Shown in pieces: positions 1-4,944 of a stretch of DNA of 7,860 bases. Origin of the DNA: Actinomycetota bacterium (GTDB lineage: Bacteria > Desulfobacterota > Deferrimicrobia > Deferrimicrobiales > Deferrimicrobiaceae). The translations under genes and the position numbers were made by a program. Location of the stretch: the NCBI GenBank assembly GCA_016844415.1, contig JAENIX010000031.1:1-7860 (forward strand), written 5' to 3'. A model generated the notes under the pieces. It was not told where the DNA came from. It made no database searches and saw only the letters and a list, made by a program, of their open reading frames with translations. Position 1 is the stretch's first letter; every line of letters begins with the position of its first letter.

Positions 1-310
1 CGACCCCCTGGCGCCGCCAGCGGCGGATGTTCTCCCGGGCCGCATCGAGGAGACGGGGATTACGGCGGACCTTGTCCGAGATGGCGCGGTGCATGGCCAT
101 GCTGCGAGCCTCGATTCGTGCGTGCCCCGCAAGCTGCGCAACGCCCCTCCCTGCGTACTGCGGGCCGGACATTCCGGTTCCCGCCACCGCATTCTCACCG
201 AGGAAGCGGGCAAGAGCCTCTTTCACGAGCCCGGACCGGCTCCGCCCGGTCTCCCGGCAAATCCGTTCGAGGCGGGATTCCATTTCCGGGGTCAGGCGGA
301 CCGAAAGCAT
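1..310 (-). CDS. Ribbon-helix-helix (CopG/Arc-type) antitoxin-like regulator, 3' end outside window
   Basis: Reading from the ATG at 310-308, 103 codons stay open to the window edge, so the C-terminus is missing. The N-terminus (MLSVRLTPEMESRLERICRE) has the beta-strand plus two-helix pattern of a ribbon-helix-helix DNA-binding domain, with the turn GRSRSGLVKEAL at about residues 22-33. Residues from about 75 contain HRAISDKVRRNP and ARENIRRWRRQG, a basic helical segment that resembles, from memory, C-terminal regions of some antitoxins. The start is supported by GGGAGGT five bases upstream of the ATG and by a perfect palindrome at 323-342 next to it. By family, such proteins dimerise, bind operators and often neutralise a toxin encoded just downstream. 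The partner would lie beyond position 1. RHH fold: fairly sure. Antitoxin role: inferred from neighbours. Confidence 0.72.
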   Translation of the reverse strand, partial: MLSVRLTPEMESRLERICRETGRSRSGLVKEALARFLGENAVAGTGMSGPQYAGRGVAQLAGHARIEARSMAMHRAISDKVRRNPRLLDAARENIRRWRRQGV

Positions 311-322
311 TCGGCACCTCCC

Positions 323-342
323 ATGTCATACATGTATGACAT
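323..342. promoter_or_regulatory. Perfect 20-bp palindrome, probable operator of the RHH gene
   Basis: The sequence ATGTCATACATGTATGACAT equals its own reverse complement. It ends 12 bases before the ATG of the ribbon-helix-helix gene and abuts its Shine-Dalgarno. RHH antitoxins typically bind short palindromic or paired half-sites in their own promoter, so autoregulation is the natural reading. I do not see a convincing -35/-10 pair around it. Confidence 0.6.
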
Positions 343-437
343 CTTCGCATGTCCCGGCGTGGAGCGCAAGGAGATAACGTCGCACCTTGATAAGAGAGAT
401 ATCTTGTAAGAGAGACAGGATCCCGGCTGAGTTCTTA

Positions 438-508
438 GCAACGTCCCGGTTCTGAGGACTGGGAACGCCGGGATTAACGGAATTAAAAGTTTAAGAACGT
501 CCCGGTTC
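438..508. repeat. Type A dispersed repeat, copy 1 (partial plus full unit)
   Basis: Bases 459-508 are identical over 50 positions to 1431-1480. Key parts are GGGAACGCCGGGATTAACGG, then AATTAAAAGTTTAAGAACGT, then CCCGGTTC. The unit can fold: GAACGCCGGG near one end pairs with CCCGGTTC at the other, with a 2-nt bulge, as in REP-type hairpins. Directly before it, 441-459 (ACGTCCCGGTTCTGAGGAC) repeats the sequence that follows copy 2 (1469-1487), so copy 1 looks like a truncated unit joined to a full one. It ends 10 bases from the stop of the hepT-like gene. No transposase is in the window. Confidence 0.85.
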
Positions 509-518
509 CGGGGGTGGG

Positions 519-1010
519 TTACTTTTCGACCTCGCGGATCAGCCGGTCGAGAGTCGCGCTGAACTTCCGGTGGGCGGATTTGAATGCGCGAAGGGCATCC
601 GACATCCTCGAATCCACCAGATTGAGCTTCCCGGTGTCAAGCTCGCCTTGGTAGATGTTCCGGAAGACGTGCCGGAACGCCCTGAGATCGTCGATCAGGG
701 GCACATCCCCGGCGTCCAGCACGGCCGGGCGGACCCCCTCGATCTCAAGCGACATTCTCTTTACAAGGTCCTTATGCCAGCGGTCCCGCTCGATGGTGTT
801 CTCGAAGACCTTCGCCACGCACAGGAAATAGTTTTCCATCAGGTTGTAGATATTGACGATCGTGTAGGCAAGCCCCGCATAATCGAGCTCATCGGGCTCA
901 ATCCTCTTCAGTTTCGCCTTGGCCTTTCTATATTTCCCTTCGAGCCCCTCAAGAATTTTCATGTCGGCATCGAGCTCGGCTTTCAGGGTCCGGAGACGCT
1001 CACTTTTCAT
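519..1010 (-). CDS. HepT-like (HEPN-fold) toxin of an MNT/HEPN pair, catalytic His replaced
   Basis: 163 residues, all-alpha in appearance, overlapping the upstream nucleotidyltransferase by 11 bp, as expected for translationally coupled MNT-HEPN pairs. I chose the ATG at 1010-1008 (MKSERLRTLK): the open frame extends further upstream but only inside the partner gene. Residues 78-86 (RWHKDLVKRM region) and FRHVFRNIYQGELD at about 112-125 match, from memory, the HepT-like subfamily with a WHxDLLxxM segment and an FRHxxRxxY segment. HEPN RNases use R-x4-6-H. Here R113 is followed by N118 where a histidine would complete RX4H, with Y120 two residues on. So it is either a subfamily variant or a weakened RNase. 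Family-level role: RNA-cleaving growth inhibitor silenced by the adjacent MNT protein. The type A repeat follows 10 bases after its stop. Confidence 0.78.
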   Translation of the reverse strand: MKSERLRTLKAELDADMKILEGLEGKYRKAKAKLKRIEPDELDYAGLAYTIVNIYNLMENYFLCVAKVFENTIERDRWHKDLVKRMSLEIEGVRPAVLDAGDVPLIDDLRAFRHVFRNIYQGELDTGKLNLVDSRMSDALRAFKSAHRKFSATLDRLIREVEK

Positions 1011-1371
1011 AGAGGACCACCCCGTCGCGTGCGATCGATGCCTTGATCCTGTCGTCGGCCGCCGCAAGGTCGACGACGTCTACCCTGAACGGACTGTCCA
1101 GGCCCCGCGCGACGATCGCCAGGTACCTTTCCTTCGAGCAGGACACCGCCAGGTCGATGTCGAAACCGATGGACGCCGCATCTTTTCTGGCCAGCGAACC
1201 GAAAAGGACTATTTTTTCGATGGCCGGATCAAGGGCTCGAAATTCACCGACAAGTCGATCCACCTCTGCCATGGCCGATTCGACGCGCACGGACACGGCG
1301 GCCCGCCTCTCGTGTTCCCGGCGCCTCACGGATTCCGCCATCTTTTTTATCTTTCCCGCGGGTACGGTCAT
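1000..1371 (-). CDS. MntA-like minimal nucleotidyltransferase antitoxin
   Basis: 123 residues. VLFGSLARKD at 55-64 followed by FDIDLAV at 70-76 is the nucleotidyltransferase signature: G58-S59, D71 and D73 as metal ligands, with D98 in RVDVVDL as the likely third acid. The spacing is GS-x11-DxD, one residue longer than the usual GS-x10-DxD. In the characterised MntA/HepT system the enzyme AMPylates a tyrosine of HepT to inactivate it; I infer the same role here because the HepT-like gene overlaps its 3' end by 11 bp. The first 35 residues are basic and helical and precede the fold. Start uncertain: ATG 1371-1369 has GGTGGAG close by, while M11 (1341-1339) has GGGAAAG at a more normal distance. 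Three GTTAG repeats (plus strand) lie just upstream. Confidence 0.83.
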   Translation of the reverse strand: MTVPAGKIKKMAESVRRREHERRAAVSVRVESAMAEVDRLVGEFRALDPAIEKIVLFGSLARKDAASIGFDIDLAVSCSKERYLAIVARGLDSPFRVDVVDLAAADDRIKASIARDGVVLYEK

Positions 1372-1392
1372 CGCTCCACCCGTGCAACGGAT

Positions 1393-1410
1393 GTTAGACG
1401 TTAGCGTTAG
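1393..1410. repeat. Short tandem GTTAG repeat upstream of the MNT gene
   Basis: The plus strand reads GTTAGACGTTAGCGTTAG: three GTTAG units with 7- and 6-base periods, 22 bases upstream of the MNT start. It could be a binding site for an autoregulator or a simple slippage product. No clear promoter hexamers accompany it. Confidence 0.4.
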
Positions 1411-1430
1411 TGTACAGTTTTCCCGACGGG

Positions 1431-1480
1431 CTGGGAACGCCGGGATTAACGGAATTAAAAGTTTAAGAACGTCCCGGTTC
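1431..1480. repeat. Type A dispersed repeat, copy 2
   Basis: Identical over 50 bp to 459-508, same orientation; the trailing TCTGAGGAC to 1487 also matches 451-459. It lies between the upstream region of the MNT/HEPN pair and the 3' end of the PIN remnant (stop at 1516). Exact identity over 50 bp suggests recent spread or conversion. Confidence 0.88.
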
Positions 1481-1515
1481 TGAGGACGAGGTCATGGAGG
1501 TCAGGTACCCGGGGG

Positions 1516-1599
1516 CTACGGGAGGGTTTTGAAGCCGTACTGGCGGAAGTGGCGATCGAACGTGAAAACGGACCGGCCGGATTTGTCGCTCTGCATTCC
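1516..1599 (-). pseudogene. C-terminal remnant of a VapC-type PIN toxin
   Basis: Read on the minus strand, this ends in MQSDKSGRSVFTFDRHFRQY then GFKTLP and a TAG stop (1518-1516). VFTFDRHFxxxGFxxLP is the standard C-terminal end of many PIN toxins: last beta-strand, final acidic residue, then the tail. Nothing upstream supplies the first three-quarters of a PIN domain. The frame instead runs into the end of the intact vapC gene, whose stop is at 1628-1626. It looks like what is left of an older vapC whose 5' part was replaced by, or lost next to, the present vapBC. The upstream boundary of homology is approximate. Confidence 0.68.
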
Positions 1600-1625
1600 G
1601 CCAAGTGATCGGAGGAGACAGGGGT

Positions 1626-2006
1626 TCACTTCTTCGGAATGAACCGGACCGACGGCAATCCTTTCAGGTCGATGTCGGAGGTCACCAGTTCCGCACCTTC
1701 CCGGGAAGCGGTGGCCAACACGATGGCGTCCGCCATGGCCAGCTTGTGTCTCACGGCGAGGTCGGCCCCCTCCAACGCAATCACCTCATCGAGGTCCACG
1801 ATGCGACAGGAGGTCATACGTCCCGCACATCGCAAGGCCGTTTCCTCGCCGGCGGTGCGCAGCAGGAACTTGTACACCTCATGGAGGACCACCGTGGGAA
1901 CGACGATCCGCTCCGGGGGCGCCGAGAGTTCGGATGCGTATTCGTCCGCCGAAGGGCCGTTCGTGAAGAACTCGATCCAGCCGCAGGAATCGACCAACCG
2001 CATCAT
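1626..2006 (-). CDS. vapC: VapC-type PIN-domain toxin (RNase)
   Basis: 126 residues, a normal VapC length. Acidic residues of the PIN active site are in place: D6 in MRLVDSCGW, E43 in VVLHEVYKF, D93 in LAMADAIVLATA, and D111/D113 in LVTSDIDLKG. PIN toxins are Mg-dependent endoribonucleases that typically cleave tRNA or rRNA; the target here cannot be read from sequence. Its ATG (2006-2004) overlaps the vapB stop by one base in the sequence TAATG, so the pair is translationally coupled. A second ATG follows immediately (2003-2001) and could equally be used. Just past its stop lies the tail of another VapC (1599-1516). Confidence 0.9.
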   Translation of the reverse strand: MMRLVDSCGWIEFFTNGPSADEYASELSAPPERIVVPTVVLHEVYKFLLRTAGEETALRCAGRMTSCRIVDLDEVIALEGADLAVRHKLAMADAIVLATASREGAELVTSDIDLKGLPSVRFIPKK

Positions 2007-2209
2007 TACCGATCTTCCTTGTCCCGGAACCCTTCTGCCGGCACCATGGGGGCAACACCCCGTAGATCCGTCAACGCGCCTTCGGGAATGAGATAGAGGA
2101 CCCCCCCTTTTTCCAGAACGGTGAGTTTCTGGCGCGGCTTGAGCCGGAGTCGCTTGCGGACCTCGCTGGGAATGACAATCTGGTATTTGGTCGAGATCGT
2201 CGTCTGCAC
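2006..2209 (-). CDS. vapB: VapB-type antitoxin, SpoVT/AbrB DNA-binding domain
   Basis: 67 residues starting at GTG (2209-2207), supported by AGGAGG seven bases upstream. Residues 2-46 (TISTKYQIVIPSEVRKRLRL, then KPRQKLTVLEKGGVLYLIPE) form a swapped-hairpin AbrB domain, with the family pattern of T-x-K-x-Q-[IV]-x-IP and R-x-x-L-x-[LI]-x-P. The remaining ~20 residues are polar and end FRDKEDR, the usual flexible tail that wraps the toxin. It lies first in the operon and overlaps vapC by one base. A sigma-70-like promoter at 2265-2237 with an inverted repeat over its -10 suggests that VapB or the VapBC complex represses this operon. Confidence 0.92.
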   Translation of the reverse strand: MQTTISTKYQIVIPSEVRKRLRLKPRQKLTVLEKGGVLYLIPEGALTDLRGVAPMVPAEGFRDKEDR

Positions 2210-2216
2210 GGCACAC

Positions 2217-2222
2217 CCTCCT
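2217..2222 (-). promoter_or_regulatory. Shine-Dalgarno AGGAGG that fixes the GTG start of vapB
   Basis: Minus-strand AGGAGG with 7 bases to GTG. There is no in-frame ATG, GTG or TTG upstream before the stop at 2401-2399, so this site decides the start. Confidence 0.8.
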
Positions 2223-2231
2223 GACGCTTTA

Positions 2232-2245
2232 CGATAATAGTATCG
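2232..2245. promoter_or_regulatory. Candidate vapBC operator over the -10 box
   Basis: CGATAATAGTATCG on the plus strand has 5-bp inverted arms CGATA/TATCG (2232-2236 and 2241-2245). It covers the -10 hexamer and lies 22 bases upstream of the vapB start, where an AbrB-type autorepressor would act. Confidence 0.45.
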
Positions 2246-2265
2246 ATCGGCTAAACGTAAGTCAA
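2237..2265 (-). promoter_or_regulatory. Sigma-70 promoter of vapBC
   Basis: Minus strand: TTGACT (2265-2260), exactly 17 bases, then TACTAT (2242-2237). Both hexamers are close to consensus and the distance to the vapB SD is suitable. This is the best promoter in the window. Confidence 0.7.
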
Positions 2266-2268
2266 CCG

Positions 2269-2299
2269 GCGGGAGTTCTGTGGTTCGCAGGAACGTTCC
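2269..2299. repeat. Type B dispersed repeat, copy 1
   Basis: GCGGGAGTTCTGTGGTTCGC then AGGAACGTTCC matches 5286-5316 at about 26 of 31 positions and 7798-7824 over most of its length. It sits immediately upstream of the vapBC -35 box. The core GAACGTTCC differs by one base from the GAACGTCCC shared by the other copies and by the type A repeats. Confidence 0.7.
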
Positions 2300-2430
2300 G
2301 TCATATCGTCTGTTCTTAATTTCGTCGAGAAGCAGATAGCGGGGATTGCCATAGACGCCGTTGACGGCATGGTGCCCAAATATGTTTATATTTGTGCATC
2401 ATGACTTATGTTTGATCGGATATCAACAAT
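2300..2430. other. Intergenic stretch without a supported gene
   Basis: Between the type B repeat upstream of vapBC and the type A repeat downstream of hepT. It is AT-rich from about 2377 on. An inverted repeat, CAAATAT/ATATTTG with a 4-base loop, occupies 2377-2394; it has no GC-rich stem, so I do not call it a terminator. A minus-strand frame (2398-2210) in phase with vapB stays open but has no start codon. Confidence 0.5.
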
Positions 2431-2449
2431 AAAAGTTTAAGAACGTCCC
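2431..2449. repeat. Type A dispersed repeat, copy 3 (short)
   Basis: AAAAGTTTAAGAACGTCCC is identical to the corresponding 19 bases of copies 1 and 2, in the same orientation. Flanking sequence diverges on both sides (ACAAT before, TTTTTTG after), so only the core survives. It lies 15 bases from the stop of the canonical hepT gene, as copy 1 does for the other HepT-like gene. Confidence 0.75.
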
Positions 2450-2464
2450 TTTTTTGAGAGAGGC

Positions 2465-2884
2465 TTACCAGCCGAGATAATTAATCACGTGCCGGCAGAA
2501 TCGCTCGAAATCCCCGATCCGGCCCAGGTGCCGGCGCAACTCCTTCGGGTCGACTTCCAGATAATCGTGGACCAGGATGTTCCTCAACCCGGCCATTCCC
2601 CTGATCCGCCCGGCGAACGCTTTCGGGATTACCTTGAATTCCCCGAGGATGTCGATGATGTCGGCGTAGCTCTCCGCCTCGCGTAATCCGCGTTCGGCGA
2701 TCAGGTGACTGCCGATGTCGAGAAGAGACTGGATGGCCACCTGGAGAAGGCGTTCCGTTGCGGCACGGACGTAGCGGCTCTCCAGGAACGTCCGTTCCGG
2801 AATATTTTTGATTTCCCGGAGCTCGGCGACGCACTCCTCGATCTTGCGGATCCGCGCCTTAACGATGGGCGGCTTGGCGGCCAA
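2465..2884 (-). CDS. hepT: HepT ribonuclease toxin (HEPN, DUF86 type)
   Basis: 139 residues from a TTG start at 2884-2882, the usual HepT length. GLRNILVHDYLEV near the C-terminus is the HEPN motif R101-N-x3-H106-x-Y108 (RX4HXY). The preceding helices SRYVRAATERLLQVAIQSLLDIGSHLIAERG are typical of this family; I recognise R..ER.LQ.AIQ...DI as its signature. Role by family: RNA-cleaving toxin, inactivated when the paired MntA adds AMP to a tyrosine beside the active site. Start choice: the frame continues upstream but only within the partner gene and there is no ATG or GTG at a sensible place. TTG with an AGGG/AAGG purine run upstream gives full-length HEPN and a 26-bp overlap with mntA. The upstream gene overlap and a downstream type A repeat mirror the other MNT/HEPN module. 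Confidence 0.87.
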   Translation of the reverse strand: MAAKPPIVKARIRKIEECVAELREIKNIPERTFLESRYVRAATERLLQVAIQSLLDIGSHLIAERGLREAESYADIIDILGEFKVIPKAFAGRIRGMAGLRNILVHDYLEVDPKELRRHLGRIGDFERFCRHVINYLGW

Positions 2885-3347
2885 AACCTTTTTCCCTGAT
2901 CCTTCGGAAGTACGCCTTCTCGAAGGTGCGGCGAAGCGGAATGGTGTCGAGATACTCGCGCGAGGAACGCACCCGGAAGCGGGAGAGACCGCCCAGATCG
3001 CGGACGAACAGCAACCTGCCGTCGCGGAATACCTCATGCCGCAGGACGACCGGGGCATGGTTCAGAACGACGACATCGACCCTGTCGGTGCCGAGCGCCT
3101 TGGAAACCGCCGCCGCGTATTCGTCCCTGGACCGGGTGCGACGGCGAGGCGAAGATAATTCCTTTGTAAAAACAGCGATATCCACGTCGCTCCCCTTCCG
3201 GGGATTGCCGCGTGCAAAGGAGCCGAAAAGGTAGACCGCCACGATCTCCGGATGAACCGACAAGTTCTTCGTTAAGAGAGGAATCCGGAGGGACAACTCC
3301 TCCTCTCGAGATATCCCCGAAGCCTTTTTTCCTGATGCATAAGCCAT
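2859..3347 (-). CDS. mntA: MntA-like minimal nucleotidyltransferase antitoxin
   Basis: 162 residues from ATG 3347-3345; a TTG four codons upstream is possible but has no better SD. VYLFGSFARGNPRKGSDVDI is the textbook GS-x10-DxD nucleotidyltransferase motif (G42, S43, D54, D56), and RVDVVVL supplies the third acidic residue (D91). SRDEY at about 73-77 and the C-terminal REYLD segment are also usual in MntA. Established for the Shewanella pair: MntA AMPylates HepT and blocks its RNase activity; I infer the same here because hepT overlaps its end by 26 bp. The basic linker SSPRRRTRSR (66-75) is notable but not unusual. Upstream of the start is a decayed PIN tail (3466-3362), and I see no clear promoter. 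Confidence 0.88.
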   Translation of the reverse strand: MAYASGKKASGISREEELSLRIPLLTKNLSVHPEIVAVYLFGSFARGNPRKGSDVDIAVFTKELSSPRRRTRSRDEYAAAVSKALGTDRVDVVVLNHAPVVLRHEVFRDGRLLFVRDLGGLSRFRVRSSREYLDTIPLRRTFEKAYFRRIREKGFGRQAAHR

Positions 3348-3361
3348 CGTAAGCCCCAAAG

Positions 3362-3466
3362 TATCGTTGCTACAGCCATGAATTCGGAAACCCGATCAAA
3401 TCTTATCAAATCTTACAGGAAGACCCCGGTGGGAACAAGCGTGGCCGCCAGGGAGCGGCCCGGGGT
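3362..3466 (-). pseudogene. Decayed C-terminal part of a PIN toxin (right half of an interrupted vapC)
   Basis: Minus-strand translation from 3466 gives TPGRSLAATLVPTGVFL, a TAA stop, then DLIRFDRVSEFMAVATI. This aligns with the usual PIN C-terminus of this subtype (TPDAxxLAxALxxGxxxFL, T-N-D-x-R-F-x-R-V-P-E-L and a V-x-V-L strand), the stop falling where the conserved Thr of TND is expected. The alignment after FL needs no gap; one residue is missing near TPD. It starts at the very motif (LKTP) where the truncated PIN gene at 4944-4618 ends, with the 375-codon gene in between. CTTAAACCCC just before it looks like CTCAAGACTCC of the left half minus one base. Confidence 0.55.
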
Positions 3467-4594
3467 TTAAGTAGACAGGGATGGGTTTCCAGAGGGCGAG
3501 CCAGTCCACAGTACGTGGCTTACCCTCTCTCGCTGCACGGGGGAAATGGGATGGATCTCCACGACAGGATCCCATTCGACGCGGTCGACAGCCTCCGGCC
3601 GAACATCTCTTAAATCCGGCAATGAGATTCGACCGTAAAAAGGACCGATCTCAACAATATCCACACCGAGAAGCGTCGATACGACGCTGTCCTTGCCGTG
3701 GAACACGAACGGTGTGGAAGCTTCACCCAGCGCGATCGCCATCCTCACCGCATGAAGAAACAATCCCGCCGCGTCGACCGACAGATGGAAACGCCAGCTG
3801 CCATCCGGTTCCGGACCGGGGGAAAGCATCACACCAAGCGGATGGCCAAATACGATCTCCCACGGATGAGAACCGGACCAGGCTCTCGATTCATACCAGT
3901 CGTGAAATGCGCGATCATCTTGATCCGGAAGTTCAAGAAGGCCCCCGTGCCGACTGTCTGCCTTCAATGAATGTTTCTCTCTTACCGCAAGGTTCCTCAA
4001 CTCGGGAAATGCCGCGTCGTATGCACGTCCGACGATCTGCAGATACTTGTCGGATGTAAGAGAGGCCCACGATTCGGCGCGTGCGCCTTGCATACATGCC
4101 GATTCCAATCGTGCCAGCTCGTTCCCAGATAACGGCGCTCTTGCCCGCTTGGGCCACGTCCATTTCCGGACCACTCGCCCGGTACGCGCTTCAAGGGGGA
4201 TCAAACGTCGCACCCTTCGATTGAATGCATCGGGGTTCTCGTTGGCGGCCTTCAACCGGTGCATCAATTGTGGTAGCGCCGATGTCCACACATCTTGTGT
4301 ATTCCACATCGAGAAGCTCGAGGCGTTTTCGAACGCGATCTCCCCCGAGGAGATGTCCCAGATCGATGTGTAAGTCGTCCATCCGGCATCGATGGAACCA
4401 AACAAGCGGCCTCCGTAGAGCAGGAACCGTGAGCGATACCACTGCCTTGCTCGCGGGATGAAGTACGGTCCCATCCATTCCACGTCGTAAGTCCCCCCGA
4501 TCGGCTCCGTCTCCTGGATCTGCCCGAAGAGAACCGAGAACTGAGTCGAAAGCGGATGGGGCCCCATGGACCTCATGTGATCCTCGTAAACCAT
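3467..4594 (-). CDS. Unrecognised 375-residue protein lying inside a split vapC
   Basis: I do not recognise this family. The protein is soluble in appearance, with no signal peptide, no long hydrophobic segment and no obvious ATPase, nuclease or transposase motif. It is rich in Trp, especially in the first 130 residues (VEWMGPYFIP, RQWYRSRFLLYGGRLFGS, GWTTYTSIWD, SFSMWNTQDVW), and again around 230-245 (FHDWYESRAWSGSHPWEIV). A central basic stretch (RRVRRLIPLEARTGRVVRKW) follows. The C-terminal third (WRFHLSVDAAGLFLHAVRMA to IGPFYGRISLPDLRDV) looks like a compact alpha/beta domain. ATG 4594-4592 has no SD; M7 (4576-4574) has GAGG five bases upstream and may be the true start. It begins 23 bases after the truncated PIN stop and its own TAA is the first base triplet before the PIN tail. 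It could be co-transcribed from the antitoxin promoter. Confidence 0.72.
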   Translation of the reverse strand: MVYEDHMRSMGPHPLSTQFSVLFGQIQETEPIGGTYDVEWMGPYFIPRARQWYRSRFLLYGGRLFGSIDAGWTTYTSIWDISSGEIAFENASSFSMWNTQDVWTSALPQLMHRLKAANENPDAFNRRVRRLIPLEARTGRVVRKWTWPKRARAPLSGNELARLESACMQGARAESWASLTSDKYLQIVGRAYDAAFPELRNLAVREKHSLKADSRHGGLLELPDQDDRAFHDWYESRAWSGSHPWEIVFGHPLGVMLSPGPEPDGSWRFHLSVDAAGLFLHAVRMAIALGEASTPFVFHGKDSVVSTLLGVDIVEIGPFYGRISLPDLRDVRPEAVDRVEWDPVVEIHPISPVQRERVSHVLWTGSPSGNPSLST

Positions 4595-4617
4595 GCCGGG
4601 GGGTTATCGGCGAATTG

Positions 4618-4944
4618 CTAAGGAGTCTTGAGTCCTAGTTGCGCGCGCAGACGGGCAGCCGATTCCAAAACAGTAATGTTCATCGGAACAAGCCGTACCT
4701 CTGCAGCGTTCATGAGAAGATCGCGAAAAGATTTCTCCAGCGTGGTATCGCCGGTCTGAAATGGCTTGACCAGTGTTTCCAACAGCAAGAGTTCGCTACC
4801 GATGATAGCGAATTGACCTGCTTTGGCAGCCGACCACATTGGCTGGAGGAGTGTCCAGTACGGTTCGATTTTCTCCACACTGTAGATGACGGCATCGGCG
4901 TCAATGTACACGGAACCAGAAGCGGGCAGCGTCAATTGTCCCAT
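4618..4944 (-). CDS. Truncated VapC-like PIN toxin (lacks C-terminal third)
   Basis: 108 residues. The PIN N-terminus is clear: SVYIDADAVIYSVEKIEPYW (D15/D17), then GSELLLLETLVKPFQTGD with the conserved Glu (E56). RLRAQLGLKTP ends the protein. In full-length relatives GLKTP is followed at once by Asp-Ala, the third active-site acid, then about 30 more residues including a TND motif. Here a TAG follows Pro108, so the third and fourth acidic positions are missing and RNase activity is unlikely. ATG 4944-4942 overlaps the antitoxin by 13 bp. The missing portion appears, decayed, at 3466-3362 beyond the 375-codon gene. It may be transcribed but is best regarded as a broken toxin. Confidence 0.8.
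   Translation of the reverse strand: MGQLTLPASGSVYIDADAVIYSVEKIEPYWTLLQPMWSAAKAGQFAIIGSELLLLETLVKPFQTGDTTLEKSFRDLLMNAAEVRLVPMNITVLESAARLRAQLGLKTP

Noticed and set aside
1011..1067. N-terminal extension of the HepT-like protein to an upstream ATG-like start.
   Set aside because: The extension lies in the end of the MNT gene, is low-complexity and basic, and does not fit the HEPN fold; the ATG at 1010 gives the usual short overlap.
2377..2394. AT-rich hairpin CAAATAT/ATATTTG as a terminator of the mntA-hepT operon.
   Set aside because: The stem is almost all A-T and there is no proper U-run; it is too weak to call.
2785..2798. GGAACGTCCGTTCC, resembling the GAACGTCC repeat core, inside hepT.
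   Set aside because: It lies within conserved HepT coding sequence and has no flanking similarity to type A or B repeats; coincidence is likely.
3423..3466. Nested inverted repeats ACCCCGG/CCGGGGT and GGCCGC/GCGGCC after the 375-codon gene, terminator-like.
   Set aside because: No U-run follows in the direction of transcription, the stems are GC-rich by composition, and the stretch aligns with decayed PIN coding sequence.
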